Part shown: positions 20,190 to 32,748 of the stretch, one piece after another
Layout of the letters: each line of letters opens with the position of its first letter
How positions within the stretch are numbered: the first letter of the stretch is position 1
Assembly (NCBI GenBank): GCA_940671915.1
Contig: CALNVZ010003433.1
Location: forward strand, 33,320,622-33,384,621
Length of the DNA: 64,000 nucleotides
Direction: 5' to 3'
From: Paracentrotus lividus
Taxonomy: Eukaryota; Echinodermata; Echinoidea; Camarodonta; Echinidae
The notes under the pieces: model-generated
The model's input: only the letters and a program-made list of their open reading frames with translations
Told to the model about the DNA's origin: nothing
Databases searched by the model: none
Position numbers and translations under genes: made by a program

Positions 20190-22575
20190 ATAGTATGTAA
20201 ATACTATAGTAAATATACTAGATTAAGGTAAATATTAGAGATAACAGGCATCTTCTACAAGTACTTAAACAGATAATATATCAATTAATATTCTTAGATG
20301 TCAGCTTATGATATATGGACATGATATCTAAATGACTTTAACAGTTATGCAAGTTACAACAACAGTTACGCCAGTTACAACGACAGTTACAACTATCAAA
20401 AGCATTCATGAAAACAAATTTGATTCACAGAAAGAAATTGGTTAAATCACAATCATTCCGCTTTCTTTAGCAAGCTATAGGCCTATTAATTTGGATCAGG
20501 TAAGGTTTCATAATGTATCAAACCTTGGCCTTATTATAGCCACTTGAAGTGGAAACAAAGCATGTGAGAGCCTGTGGGAAGTCCGTTACTCAAACCAGAA
20601 ACTGCGAAATCTCCATTTGCTCAATTAATGGAGGGGTAATTTCATTTTGAGGAATTATTTCCCATTCATGCCCTGTCAACGCCGTGCTAATGGCCACTTC
20701 TCACCAGTATCAGGTCATTTTGACTCTTGTTTATTGGACATTTCTTCTCTTTTTTTTTCCTTTTTTTTCTTTTCTCTCCTTCAAGCCCTGGTTTTGATCT
20801 GGGTCAAAATGGGGAAGCTGGAAGGATTTCGCCCTCTGAAATTGACCCCAGTGCGAGGCAAGGCCCACACTTGAAAACCAATCGGAGAGCAGCAGAGCAT
20901 CACAATACAAACTGACCTCTCAATCCTGAGATGGAGAGATGGGCAGACATTTATCGCAGTTTGCAGACAGATAGAGAATGAAATGGAGGATGATAATGGG
21001 TATATTAAAAAGAAAAGATCCATGACTGAGTGAAACAAATCGAGAACTATTTGAGTAATACTTGTAAATGGAGGGAAAGATTGAGGGAAAAGGGGTGAAA
21101 GAGATGCTATGAGCTGGAGAGTGAGAGAAAGAGAAAAACAGAGAGAAACAGACAGACAGAGTGACAGACAGACCGAGACAGATATAAAAGTGAAAGAGAA
21201 GATGCAAATAGAAGTAGATCAAGATGGATGAGAAATTTTCATGGAAAAAGACAGAGATTCAAATGGGAGAAAGAAAATGAGATAAATGGCAGAGAATGGG
21301 AGAAGAGAAATTCCACAATACTGAGAAAGAGGAATTGATGTCAAACTTTTACATGTAGAAAAACGGAGAGTGGCAAAAGAAAGATAAATAAGACAGAAGA
21401 ATAAAGCAACGGAAGAAACAGAGGAAAGATAAATTCAAAAATAATACACAAATTAAGATTTAAACAAACACACAGACAAATTTTGCTATGGATAAAATAT
21501 ATGTAAGAGAGGAGGACAAAAAATGAAAAATATCATAATTATACCAGGTACGCAAGCAAGAAACTAATTAATTTCCACAATATTTTATTCTTCTCCCGAT
21601 TCCTGGATGAAAGATATTTAGATTATCAGACGATTCCCATCAGGAATCGTTGAATAAATACCTAAAGAGCGGTAGACATCTCAACCTTGACCACGCTAAT
21701 TCAGAATCGTAAAATGCCTTGTTGAGAATTACAAGAGCACTGGAAATCAAAGAATCTTTTTTACCCCTAATTGATTCATAAATATTCCATTCGCATCTGC
21801 TATATAATCATCCCTTTTTAGAATTTCGGATGGTACTTTTTCTCTCGGGAGCGAGGGTAATTTGTTCCTATTAACTCTACTTTTCAGGTGATAGGAATAT
21901 AAAAGGGAGAAAATATTCAAAAAGTAAGAGAGAGAGAGATTGGATATTTTAAAGTTTAACCCCTTGTATACTAAGCCCGTATATATGCAGAAACATAGAA
22001 CATCCCTCTTGTCGACCGTTGATTTCACTCATGATTGCATAAACATATAAAGACCTTATATAACTTAAATCATCTGACATTGATCTATCTATCTCATTCA
22101 CCTTTTAGATGAAAAGAATTTCTTGCAAGCATGCTTGACAATCACGATTCATTCCACTTTGTAAAAAGTTCTCAGTATACAATGGGTAAAAACATCAGAA
22201 TATTTCATGGCATATTTTCGGTATGCATCATTGTCCAAAATATGTATACACATCATTTTGACCACATAAAACAGATGAACTTAATGTAAATGGACATAAA
22301 ATAATTACATCTCTGCCTACATACCACTAGTTAATATCTGAATGATTTTTTTATTATAATACATCCTATTGATAAAGTAATTCAAACTCATTTAGAAATA
22401 AACTAAGAATACAAACTCATCCCATTCCTAAAGTGAAATCGACACAAGATTTCTTAACCCAACTCCTTAGCTATGTTTATGCCATTTCCGTTATGTTCTT
22501 TGCCTTCTCACATTCACACATTTCTCATATGCCCGGATATTTAATTTATTACTTCCATGCAATTGCATAATATAT
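20190..22575. other. No gene seen; purine-rich tract
   Basis: A long GA-rich, pyrimidine-poor tract on the plus strand covers about 20930-21530, with AGAGA and GACAGACAGA runs. The open minus-strand frames through it are low-complexity consequences of the tract. The rest is AT-rich and featureless to my reading. Confidence 0.55.
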
Positions 22576-23294
22576 TTTCCTTTGCCACTTTTACCAATCT
22601 CAGATGTCCTTTTGCTAAGAATTATATTACACAAATATGTCTTCATATTCATGTATTGAACATTCCATTTGCAGTATGGTACAATTATACATCTGCACCA
22701 TTTGCTGGCAGAGTGACAAAAGAAGTGTCTACGAAATTTGCATGAAGGCAATTTAGGGCTACATATCGGCATGCATGAATGATTTTTGCTCACGTCCATG
22801 AAAAACATAATTTATGACAGCAAAACAAAAATCAAACATTGGTTTTTTATTAGAAATCACAGTTCATACAAACTGTTTGGGATAAAAAGTCTTGAATGAG
22901 ACCCAGTCATCTTTTAAAGCGAGAGCGAACTGACAAATTCTCTCATTGACTGTGTGTTATAAATAGCTAGTCATAAACTATACATTTTGAGATAACTATC
23001 AATATTGAAGTGACTAAAATAGCCTTTAATTCCATTTGTATATAAAAAAAAAAAAATTAGGGAAAAGGAACTTGATTTGCAACTTGTTAACATTTTCATT
23101 TAGGTATGAATGCATTGAGTAGCAAGTAAGTGTGTCATCTTTCAAGTGGGTCTGTATTTTAAGACTACACTGCTCAGGATGTTGCATTATGGGTTAGGAA
23201 TCAGGGCAAAATAGAGTAGTTGAGGACTTGAGGTGGTGCTATACAAGGCTGCGGGTTCGTTTTTGTGGGGGTTGAAGCTGGAGTTCAGAATTAA

Positions 23295-23531
23295 GAGACT
23301 CAGAGATTCAGAGACATCTCTGAAATGTCTCTGAGATGCATGAGACATAGGAAACAATGTCATACATGTAGATATGAACATGTCCATCATCCCGTGACTT
23401 CTCATGAGACATTGCAGAGACACATGAGATGTTGCAGAGACCTCAGGAAATGTCTCCGAGGCATCTCCACGACTTGTCTCAAATCCGTCTCAAGTTTGTC
23501 TCAAAACCGTTTCATGGCAAGTGAGATACCA
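23295..23531 (-). repeat. GAGACGTCTC-family foldback repeat, right duplicate
   Basis: This is the counterpart of 1499-1730 with a small insertion (ACATGTAGAT region). It ends GCAAGTGAGATACC. It follows the junction at 23259 where the left copy carries its 764-bp element. Confidence 0.75.
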
Positions 23532-26500
23532 ACATTTCTTTATATCTAGTCAGTCAAAAATTTTCGATTAAAGTTGAAATACAGTCAATTTGTAATATGG
23601 CCCATTACCCAAATTTCTACCGACCATTGCATAACAATGTAATAGTCTCTACCAACAGTCTGGATCACGTAAAGACAACAGGATTGATGTACTTGAAGTT
23701 GAAGAACAGTTATCAAGTCTGCTGGTATGCTCATATTCCTCCTACCTACAAAATATTGTGATACTCCAGAATACTTTGACGTCAATTGTAATGCCCTGGG
23801 GGTTTTTTTATGCGTGCTCACCGATGCAGCAAGAGAAACCAAAGTTTGAATGCTGGTGGCCCGGAGCACTCTAGTATTGTAGTGCATGGATTGGGTATAG
23901 TGAGAGGAGGTGGGCAATAGTAATACTATGACTGAATGGGGAGAACTGTATGAATGAACCGAACCTGGATGCTCACGAAAACTAGTCTCCCTCACAGTCC
24001 CTCGTAAAAAAATAGAATCACGACTCTTGAGTGAAAATCATGTATGGAAGCAATCATGGACGCAGAAAGTTTGTCCCTGTCAAGCTAAACCTGGGTAGGA
24101 AGAGGTAAAACTCCTGGCGAATGTAAATTGATAGTACCCAATCGGGATTCTTGTTGCAAAGATTTCTTACATAAAAGTTTAACTGTGAACCAATCGGAAT
24201 GGTTGTTTCAAATCTGCAATTGTTCGTAACTCCTTATGTTTAATACAAGACACTGGAATCCCATCTTTCGTGCTAAACACATTTCTACACAGTAAATTTT
24301 TCTTTGATTTATTCAACATAGGCCCTATACTGTAATCGTGGAAATATTCGCGGTACATTACTTTTCACGGATTTCGCGCAAAGATCGTACGGCGCGAATA
24401 TAAAAACACGTAAATATATGAGCATGCTTTCTTATGCATGCTTTGAATGGGATCAATTGCGTTCGTACGTAAATGCAGCGCGAATTTAAGAACCTGCAAA
24501 TATGTTTTGAGGCCTCTAAGCGCGAAAAATTAATCACGCGAAAATAATAGCGAATACAGTAGGCTACAACTCACAAGTTGACAGGTTACATGCCAACACA
24601 TATCATAATTAACTATTAGAATGTGATATTCTTGTTGTAGACTATAGGCCTAAATGTGTAATTTCTTTATGACCGAGTAGGCTCTACTTAGCCAAATCTG
24701 CTGCCATAAGATTTCTTTCAAAAATCAAACTTAAAATAGGGTCTGTATTGGTAGAATACTTATCTTTGCTTTTTGTATCTCGCTCTGTACGTTTTCATTT
24801 ATTCAGCTATGTATTATGAGTACATATTTACAATGTAAGTACAGAACTACACGTACCGTATTATCTGATAAATTACTGATAATTGTGTTGTAACATATGT
24901 TCTGTTTACTCTATTGGCGACTTTGAGCCTGCAAACCCTACATTTTCAGAATAATTACAGCTGTTAGTCCACTTCCTTAACTGTTTGACTAAATTAGAAT
25001 AGAAATTATAGAAAACTTAAATAGACGAATCAATTAGCTGCAAACTAAACAATTATTCTATTTGGTCATATGCATAAATATACCAACTTACTTCAATTCA
25101 AGTCATTTCAATATATTGAAACTTAACACCAATTTCGAGGAAATGAGGATGTTTTAATTAATATTCATAGAAGTTCATGGAATACAGAAAAATAGATTCA
25201 CTGGTGGCTAACAAAATCACAAAGCTCAAACAGTTCCCAACTTATTGTCCCAATTGATTCCCAACTGCATGCAGTCACAGTGTATTCAAATTTACCTAAT
25301 CTGACACAAACAAATTAGTCATCAATAAAGCGTTGCACATACAGAAATTTTCCACTTTACGCCGATGCTTAGTCAACACCAGAGTTTTGACAATTGCTTT
25401 TATTTTTGCCACAATCCAAATTCTCTTTTCTCGGCCACCCATGCCCTCCGTGAGGAACAAATTCCACCGACAACACTTACTGTTTGTATAGACTGCGCCT
25501 CCCTGATTTCTGGCCTTTCAAAGTCCAGATAATAACTCCATTTTGTTTCCTCTTTTTTTGTTGATTTGGAAGGAATGGTGTCTCAAATGAATTTGGGTTT
25601 TTTGGTTAAAGGGTTTGTCCTGAATTCTGTTTCTTTTTGTTTTTCAGGATTATTGGTTTTCACATTGTGTTCAATATTTGATCATGTGGTAAAAAAAAAG
25701 TTCTAATTTTACGATGGGGCTGGAGAACTACACGCAGCAATTAGCTTTCACATAATCACTAACACACAAAAATATCATAATAGCCTACATATTCATTTGT
25801 AATTACAAGTACTTAATGATTGTAGTGCTTTTGTTGAATAAAAATCATCCAAGAATTTACTAGCAGCATAAAATATTTGTTTTCAATTCCGTTGTTCTTT
25901 TATTCAATGCAATTAAAACAATTAAAAAAAATATTAAAAAACCTGTAGGCCATCCTAAATGAACCTTTAATTCACCAGTGTACACAAATACCTGTACTTT
26001 ATGTAGGGCCTACGTGTACATGTATGTCTGTGTGTGTTTTATCTAAATCCCTTGGAATTTGACAAGCATGTTAATGAGTCTACAAGAGTCACATGACCTT
26101 TGACCTTTGGAGTATAGTATGAAGTTCAGTCTCGGATTTACAGTCCCACGGTGGTATATATTTTCTTCGCAACGTATTAGACAGCTATGTATGACAAAGG
26201 GGATTAGACCACAGCAAAGCTATCCTTCGAATGATAAATGAGAAGATTAATTTATCAACATTTGTTCCACGATTTCCCTTCAAAATGTATGTTTATTAGC
26301 GACATTGAAATATTTATGGAAATCAAAATCTAATTACATAGTTCAAAAGTCTAACAATTGGTAATCAGCCCCATATACCTTATTTGTACAAAACCATACA
26401 ATAATTAGGTTTGTATCTGTATCCTCATGAATCCCTCACATGTATTTAATAAGAACAAAAGTAAGAAAAACGTGACAAGACAATAGCCTTTTACGATTCC

Positions 26501-27332
26501 CCTCTTGACGTTTTTATAAAGAATAGTATCCTAAAAAAACAAAATATAAAGACATAGCTTAATTTAAGCTTTTCAACTCACTACTTAATCAGAACCTTTG
26601 CGAGAACGAACAGAAATATGAAATGAACAATCAAAAATGCAGAGCGCAAAAATATTAAAGGGATTTAGTAACTTTCAAAAACAAGTGCAAAAGAGATCGA
26701 AATGAATAGAATTGTATTGCTCTGACCGTAAAAAACAAATTACTCATTTACTGCAAGTTTCAGATCAAATGCTAGTCATTTACTACCTTAAAACAGTGAA
26801 ATTTCAAACGCGGCTAAGGATACGGCCACGCATGATTAATTAATACAAGCTTGCAAGCTTAGCCGCCTGGTAGGCACGGGGACTTGACAACAGGAAATGC
26901 GGTGAAAACCATGTGCATTGAAACGCATGGGGTTTTCTAAAACGTCAGGGAACGGGTTAGAAAATTTGAGTATAAAATCATAGATATCTTGAAAGTAAAG
27001 CAAGCAAGTAGATTGCAATTTTTAAGGAATACCAGACTGACCTATGTGTTCATAATCATGTTGGCGAAATGAGCTAAATCTAATAAATTGCAATTTGAAT
27101 ATCATTCCATGTTACTGCATCCCTTTAACAATGCTGATTAGCTTCCGGAGAAATCTTGTGTTTGCCAACAGATGGTTGCAAAGAAGTTGGTTGTTAGAAT
27201 AGTCACACAGTCATATTTCTGTTTATTCTTGGTTCGTTCTGATGCAGGAAAATTTTAAGCCATGTCATCATTCCGTTTATAAAAAAAATGCATTCTTTAT
27301 TTATTACATTACTTATTCTTTCTGTTATAGTC
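23532..27332. other. Geneless part of the right duplicate
   Basis: Corresponds to 1731-5371 and is geneless in the same way. A 136-codon minus-strand frame at 23585-23995 is longer here only because of small sequence differences; in the left copy the same region is split into two shorter frames, which argues against a selected gene. It contains the relic of the 155-bp MITE (about 24121-24250) and the element at 24328-24561. Confidence 0.5.
24328..24561. mobile_element. Small TACTGTA-ended element, only in the right copy
   Basis: The left end reads TACTGTAATCGTGGAAATAT then TCGCGG. The right end in reverse reads TACTGTATTCGC and then contains TTTTCGCG. The interior repeats GCGCGAA and CGCGAAAA words, unlike the AT-rich flanks. 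The left copy has no counterpart near 2520-2560, although that neighbourhood is also diverged. The target duplication is not clear and the family is not assigned. Confidence 0.6.
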
Positions 27333-27559
27333 GTATCTTACTTGCCATGAGACGGATTTGGGACTACTTTGAGACGGTTTCCAATCTTGATGCGAGACGT
27401 CTCCGAGACGGGTAAAAAAGTATCAGAGATGTCTCTCTGTGACGGGAAAAAGTGTCAGAGACGTTTCCTCGATGGGAAAAAAAATATATCAGACGTTTCC
27501 GCGACGGAAAAAAAGAGTATCAGAGAAGCCTCCGCGAAAGAAAAAAGGTTTCGGAGACA
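27333..27559 (+). repeat. GAGACGTCTC-family foldback repeat, right duplicate
   Basis: Counterpart of 5372-5600, nearly identical, with shorter A-runs between modules. Confidence 0.75.
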
Positions 27560-29813
27560 ATATTACATATCATGAAAAAATGTAAATAAAAAAACTAAAA
27601 TGAATACACCTTTTCACTGAAATATCATAATTCATGTATGTTTCTTTCCTGGGGACATATTAACAGGGTATTTTGTCACCTGTTATCAAAAAATAAACAA
27701 TAATATTTGGAATCCAGATGGCATACATTAGTTGTTGCTACGTTGGGCAATCCTTGGGCAAGCTTTCGAGTTGTCAATAACAACCTTTGATATCAGAGTA
27801 TGCATGAAATTCTTGAACCGGTCTATTGAAAATGGAACAAGTTCTTGGGAGGGCCTTTAGGGATTTATTGTTACTGGTAAAAAGTAAGAGATTACAAGGA
27901 ATTGTTTATGAAGATTCACTGGAATTCTTAGAATTAATACCGATCTCTTTCACTATTGTCTTCCTACCCACAAGAAACCTCCAATGTTCTATCATTCTCT
28001 CCTTCCACAACCATGGAAATCAACCACAAGGAGTTGGTCAAACCATGGTCACACCAGTTTGAGCATCAGTCCCAAAACACTGTGGATTTCGCAGAATATC
28101 CTCGCATCGTCGGACACAGGAGGGTGAAGATTCTTTCACGCAGGATCAATGTAGCAAGTATTCTTACTACAAGGATAACAGACTTTGGCAGCCACCTGAT
28201 GCGATGCGAGGGCTACAGGAAATGCACACTCGCAAAAACATGCAAAACCAGTTGTGACCACTAACAAAATGACCATATAAACAAAACATGATACACTCCT
28301 TCCCAAATAGGAAGACTTTTTTCAGTTTAATTTACATTTTCTCTTTTTTATCTCTCTCATTCTGCCTCGACTGTTTTAAGAAGGAAATTATCAATTATTG
28401 TAGGCCTATTACAACCAAGACACAAAACTGTGTTGATGACTTTCAAGGTATGTAGATTTATGTATTATTCTATAACATTTGGCCTGACCTGAATTAGTAT
28501 GTCATAATGTTAATGACCTGTTAACAATTCACCATCATTATTTGCAACTCGACATCGAAAAGATGTCTCGATGCACCTACTCCAGATTGCTAATTACTAA
28601 ATCAAGCATGCACTAGGCTTGAATACAGAAACCACCAAACCAGCTCTGCCACAGACCACTATAAGCAAAGCGTATAGATCCTTTAACAAGGCAATAGACT
28701 AATTAATGATACTGCTGATTATAGGTGCTGCACACCGCTTTACAAGAAGGCTGTCAAATCATAACAGGAAGGGATAATTATGTAAGTCGCCTTCTAAAAC
28801 CTTGCTTGCCCTCAGAGCGACGACGATCATCGTGCAGCATGCGTAATTTCGTTTCATAAACTTACATGCATTCCTCAGGAATACACATGTGTGTGTGACT
28901 GTGTAGGGTGACTGTGATATCGCTCTCCCCCCCCCCCTCTCTCTCTCTCTCTCTCTTCTTCTCTCCTATTTATTTCCACTGCCTTCTCTTGGCATATCAC
29001 GAAAGAATGCTGTAAATTATGCAAGTGGTGCTTGCAAGCTTATAATAGGTTAGACTGATAGGTGACGAAATGTGTTGCATAATTGTTACTACCTTACACA
29101 TGTACTACTGGAATGTAATCACCATCTTCATCTCTAATCAGTTCAATAAACAGGTTGTGAGATAATGTGGAAATACAAATTATTTGTTAATAATGCTACT
29201 CATAAATTATATTGTTCAATTATTCATCTATTCAGATGACTGTTAGAGAATACTCTTGGGTAAATGTCACAATATAAATGTAGTTCGATGCACACTCACA
29301 ATATTTCACAAAAGTTTGGCTGGTCTTCAATTATACAGGTTTAATTTAATGCAAATGTAGGCTGCGTGATTTATCTATGGAAATACAAATGAGCATTTTG
29401 TCAACCATACTATTCATGAATATTAATTGATCAATGATTTATCTATTTCATCTGAAAGCTAAGAAATACTCTTGGCAATATGTCATGATAGACGTAAATG
29501 TCATTTCTTGCATACTCAAGATAATTTGAAAAATATTTGGCGTGAATCTTCTACAATGTCCCTACAAACCTCTCATTTTCTACTTTAAAAAAAAAAAAAA
29601 AAATCAGCTTCCTTAAAGTTTAATGAATTGTATAGTGTGAAAATATTTCTCTCGCATCTTTTGTAATGATATCCAGTGTCATCATGTAGCCTACATCCCT
29701 TGATCGTTAAGAATTTAGTGTAGGGCTATGACATTCTGTGTTTGTTTGCCATGAATTCAAATGCATTCAATATGTTCTCTAAGTTTCGAAAGAGTATTTC
29801 TCTGGCTAGCCAC

Positions 29814-29815
<2 letters not shown>
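27560..29815. other. Geneless part of the right duplicate
   Basis: Matches 5601-7798. It contains the second copy of the 102-codon open frame (27956-28264) and a C-run plus CT tract at 28926-28964. No other feature is seen. Confidence 0.5.
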
Positions 29816-29854
<39 letters not shown>

Positions 29855-29968
29855 TCTCTCTCTCTCTTTCTCTCCTTTTCTCTTTCTCTATATCTCTTGC
29901 TCTTAATTTTTATCTCATGCTACAAATATCCCTCTCTTTCTCTCCGTCTATCTCTCTCCCTCTCTCCA
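29816..29968 (+). repeat. CT microsatellite, longer allele
   Basis: A nearly pure CT run begins at 29816 and continues with TC-rich sequence to about 29897. A second block covers 29932-29968. The homologous site at 7799 has a shorter, more interrupted run. Confidence 0.9.
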
Positions 29969-32748
29969 GTCTCCCTCATGGAGTTGACATGATGACTATC
30001 AGGTCCCAAATGTCATCTACAGAGCTACCCAGAGGTGACTAAGATGTTGACCTTTACTTGACCTTAAAGTTTTTATCAACTTTAGTAGTCTACGCCTCAG
30101 ACATTGTATCACCTTGAGCGTTAGCATTACAAGTTAGTAACCGTTTATTTTAATTTGGGGTAAGGAATGAGAGAAAAGAAATCCAACCTGAGCTTGCTTT
30201 GTAAAACGAAATTCATTATAATGCATTGTGCATGCTAGTTATAAGTTCATGTAGGCCTATGTCTTAGAAAAATATTAATAATCCAATAAATCCCAATTAA
30301 ATATTGGACACATCAAGCTATAGACCGATTCTTTTTTGCCATATTGATTAAAAACAAGCCTACAAACTTTCATATTTGAATGATATACAGTCTGCTTTTT
30401 GTATTGGTGTACTTGTTTCTCTTTGCCAGAATGAGCTCAAGTAAGACCTTTGACACTTTAAAAAACAAATATGTTTCTCTTGAGTCAAACTTGAACTACA
30501 TGTAGGCCTACATTTTTTTTTTCAGAAAGCTTTTGAGATACATAGTATATTTTGGGACTGTATCAATGATTTATCATAAACCTTAAGAATATGAAGTGCA
30601 GTTCTGTCAGGATTAGTATGATGGTGATATTGAAACATGAATTACTAAAAAAATATAGGCCTAGGCTAGCGACTTCATTTTACATAAAGGTGAATATTTA
30701 AACAACAAAATGATATTTAGTTGACATTCCATTATTATGAATGCTATTTTTATATTGTCATACTAGAGTACCTTAATTGTTTTATAATCTTTTCTATGAT
30801 CATAAACTGCATAGGGGGCCTATATACATTGTAGTCATATCTGTCACATATATATGCCTCTTGAATTGAATCAAATAACAGAACATAAGAAAAGTTATTG
30901 AAGGCGTTACAATAAATACACATACATGTACTAGTAGTACATTGCAGGTCCCTTGTAGTATATCCTACACAATGTTTATATTTATAGACTGCCGGTGTAG
31001 TCTTTAGGAACCTTTTACACAGTCTATTGCTTTGCTTTGCCACATTTCAATAGAAGAGTTGATCAAACAATGAAGAAATGACAATACACTGCAACTAGCC
31101 TTGAATTCATGCCTTATTACATAGTCTGCAACTGTGCGCTTATTTTATGTTCACTTATCAAACAACATGCCAAAGTAGTCTCTTATCAAGATAAATATCA
31201 TAAGTGAGTTTGTATTGTATGATTAGATTGTTACAGATGTACTGTATATAAATTTAACATTTTTTATGTCTAAGGACTGATCTTTTCACCTGTTTCTGGC
31301 CAAGTCGTAAAAGTCACAAGCTAAAGAAAGAGAGAGCTGAGCTGACCCTTCGCTGACCACCAGTGCATTCATAGTCTTTTTCCAGGATGTTGCCATATTT
31401 TTATTGAAATATGAGCTGAATAAGGAATTATAAATCCGCTTTTATCAATTAGGTATGGGACAACTAAATCTCAATTTACAGAATTTTTTCTGAGATTTGT
31501 GTTAGTTACAAAATTGAAATTTTGCTCTTTTTTTTTTTTTCTGTAGGGGGTGTCTTTATCAATACTTCAATGAAAATATCTTATATCGTTAGGCCTACTA
31601 TCTGCTTTCATACATCTTCACAAATCATTGCTGATGCTTTATAGACCTATACAAATGCTTGCTGAAGGTTCATCTCTCCTAGCAACAACACACATCTCAG
31701 CCACCTCACACACCGGGAAAGGCCGAAAGGCCGAAACAAATATTACATCGCTGCAAAAGGCAAGTCAGTGGTCAGTTCTGGGTCGGTTTAACGGTGTATC
31801 AGCGGCAACCATTGAGAGAAAAGAAGAAGAAGCAGGGAAGTGAACTGGAAGGGGGCATCCATTAATTTCAATGCATCCTGAAAATGGTCTATTATGAGAC
31901 GATCCACTCTATTCTCCAGCTCACCCTGTCTTATCATTCTCCGTGTGCAGTCAAGCGTATCCAGTCCAATGACACACTGGACTATCAAGCTGGGTAACAA
32001 AGGCAGACACACTAACACACACAAACACACACACTCAGTATGGGGATGGATGGGGCTGTTCGGGCTATGTAGGTGTCACTATACATAGTCAAAGGGTGGC
32101 TCAGAAACGTCCCTACAATAGCCTTAGAAGAGGATCTTTCAAGTGTTCGATTGTCCGTATTGAATAGGCGCTATAAACATTCCAAGTCTAGCTACATATG
32201 TACACCGTTTGTATTCAGCAGGCTCGCTCAGGTATTCATTCACAGGCAGGGAGCTTGGGCTATTGATTGAAATGATAGAGAGACGGATAGAGAAGACCGA
32301 GGTGAAATGGGTAATTGGATGTGAGATGACTTCTAAACAGATACAGGCACTTGGTTTCTGTTTTGTCGTTAAAGATTGCACATTAAAAGAAAACCAATCA
32401 TTTCAATTCTAATGGGGGTTTTCCCTTATTTGTTTTGAGTTATGATTTATACCAATGTAAGATTTATGATCATAGACGGTGCTGCACTAGCTTTCGAAAG
32501 CTAGACAAATAATGTAGCTAGGTGCGAGGTGGATCAAGGGGATAAAAACCCAAATCAGTCTCTACACCTGGGTGGAGAAAATCAAAATGCTTTAAACATG
32601 CCTTGTTTACTTTTATCATCAAACCCCAAACTATGTACACAAATAATAAAAAATTATGTATTTATAAATAATATTTGCTGGATTTATACTTTTGAAATAT
32701 TGAATCAGACCATTTATCATGCAACTACAAAATTACATGAATCTCTTT
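29969..32748. other. Geneless end of the right duplicate, with the empty site of the Harbinger-like element
   Basis: Matches 7931-12088 minus the element at 8588-9966. The uninterrupted target TTA is at 30613-30615. No supported gene. Confidence 0.5.

Larger units (their letters stand above)
22576..32748. repeat. Large direct duplication, right copy
   Basis: This is the second copy of the block at 1-12088. Position 22576 corresponds to window base 1, and homology ends at 32748. It lacks the 764-bp and 1379-bp elements of the left copy and carries its own small insertion at 24328-24561. It also has a longer CT microsatellite near 29816 and a different sequence around 31795-31815, where the left copy has a GAA-rich tract. 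Whether homology extends leftward of 22576 cannot be tested, because the matching part of the left copy is outside the window. Confidence 0.95.

Noticed and set aside
23585..23995. 136-codon minus-strand frame in the right duplicate
   Set aside because: In the left copy the same DNA is split into two shorter frames by a small indel, so the frame is not conserved. No domain is visible.
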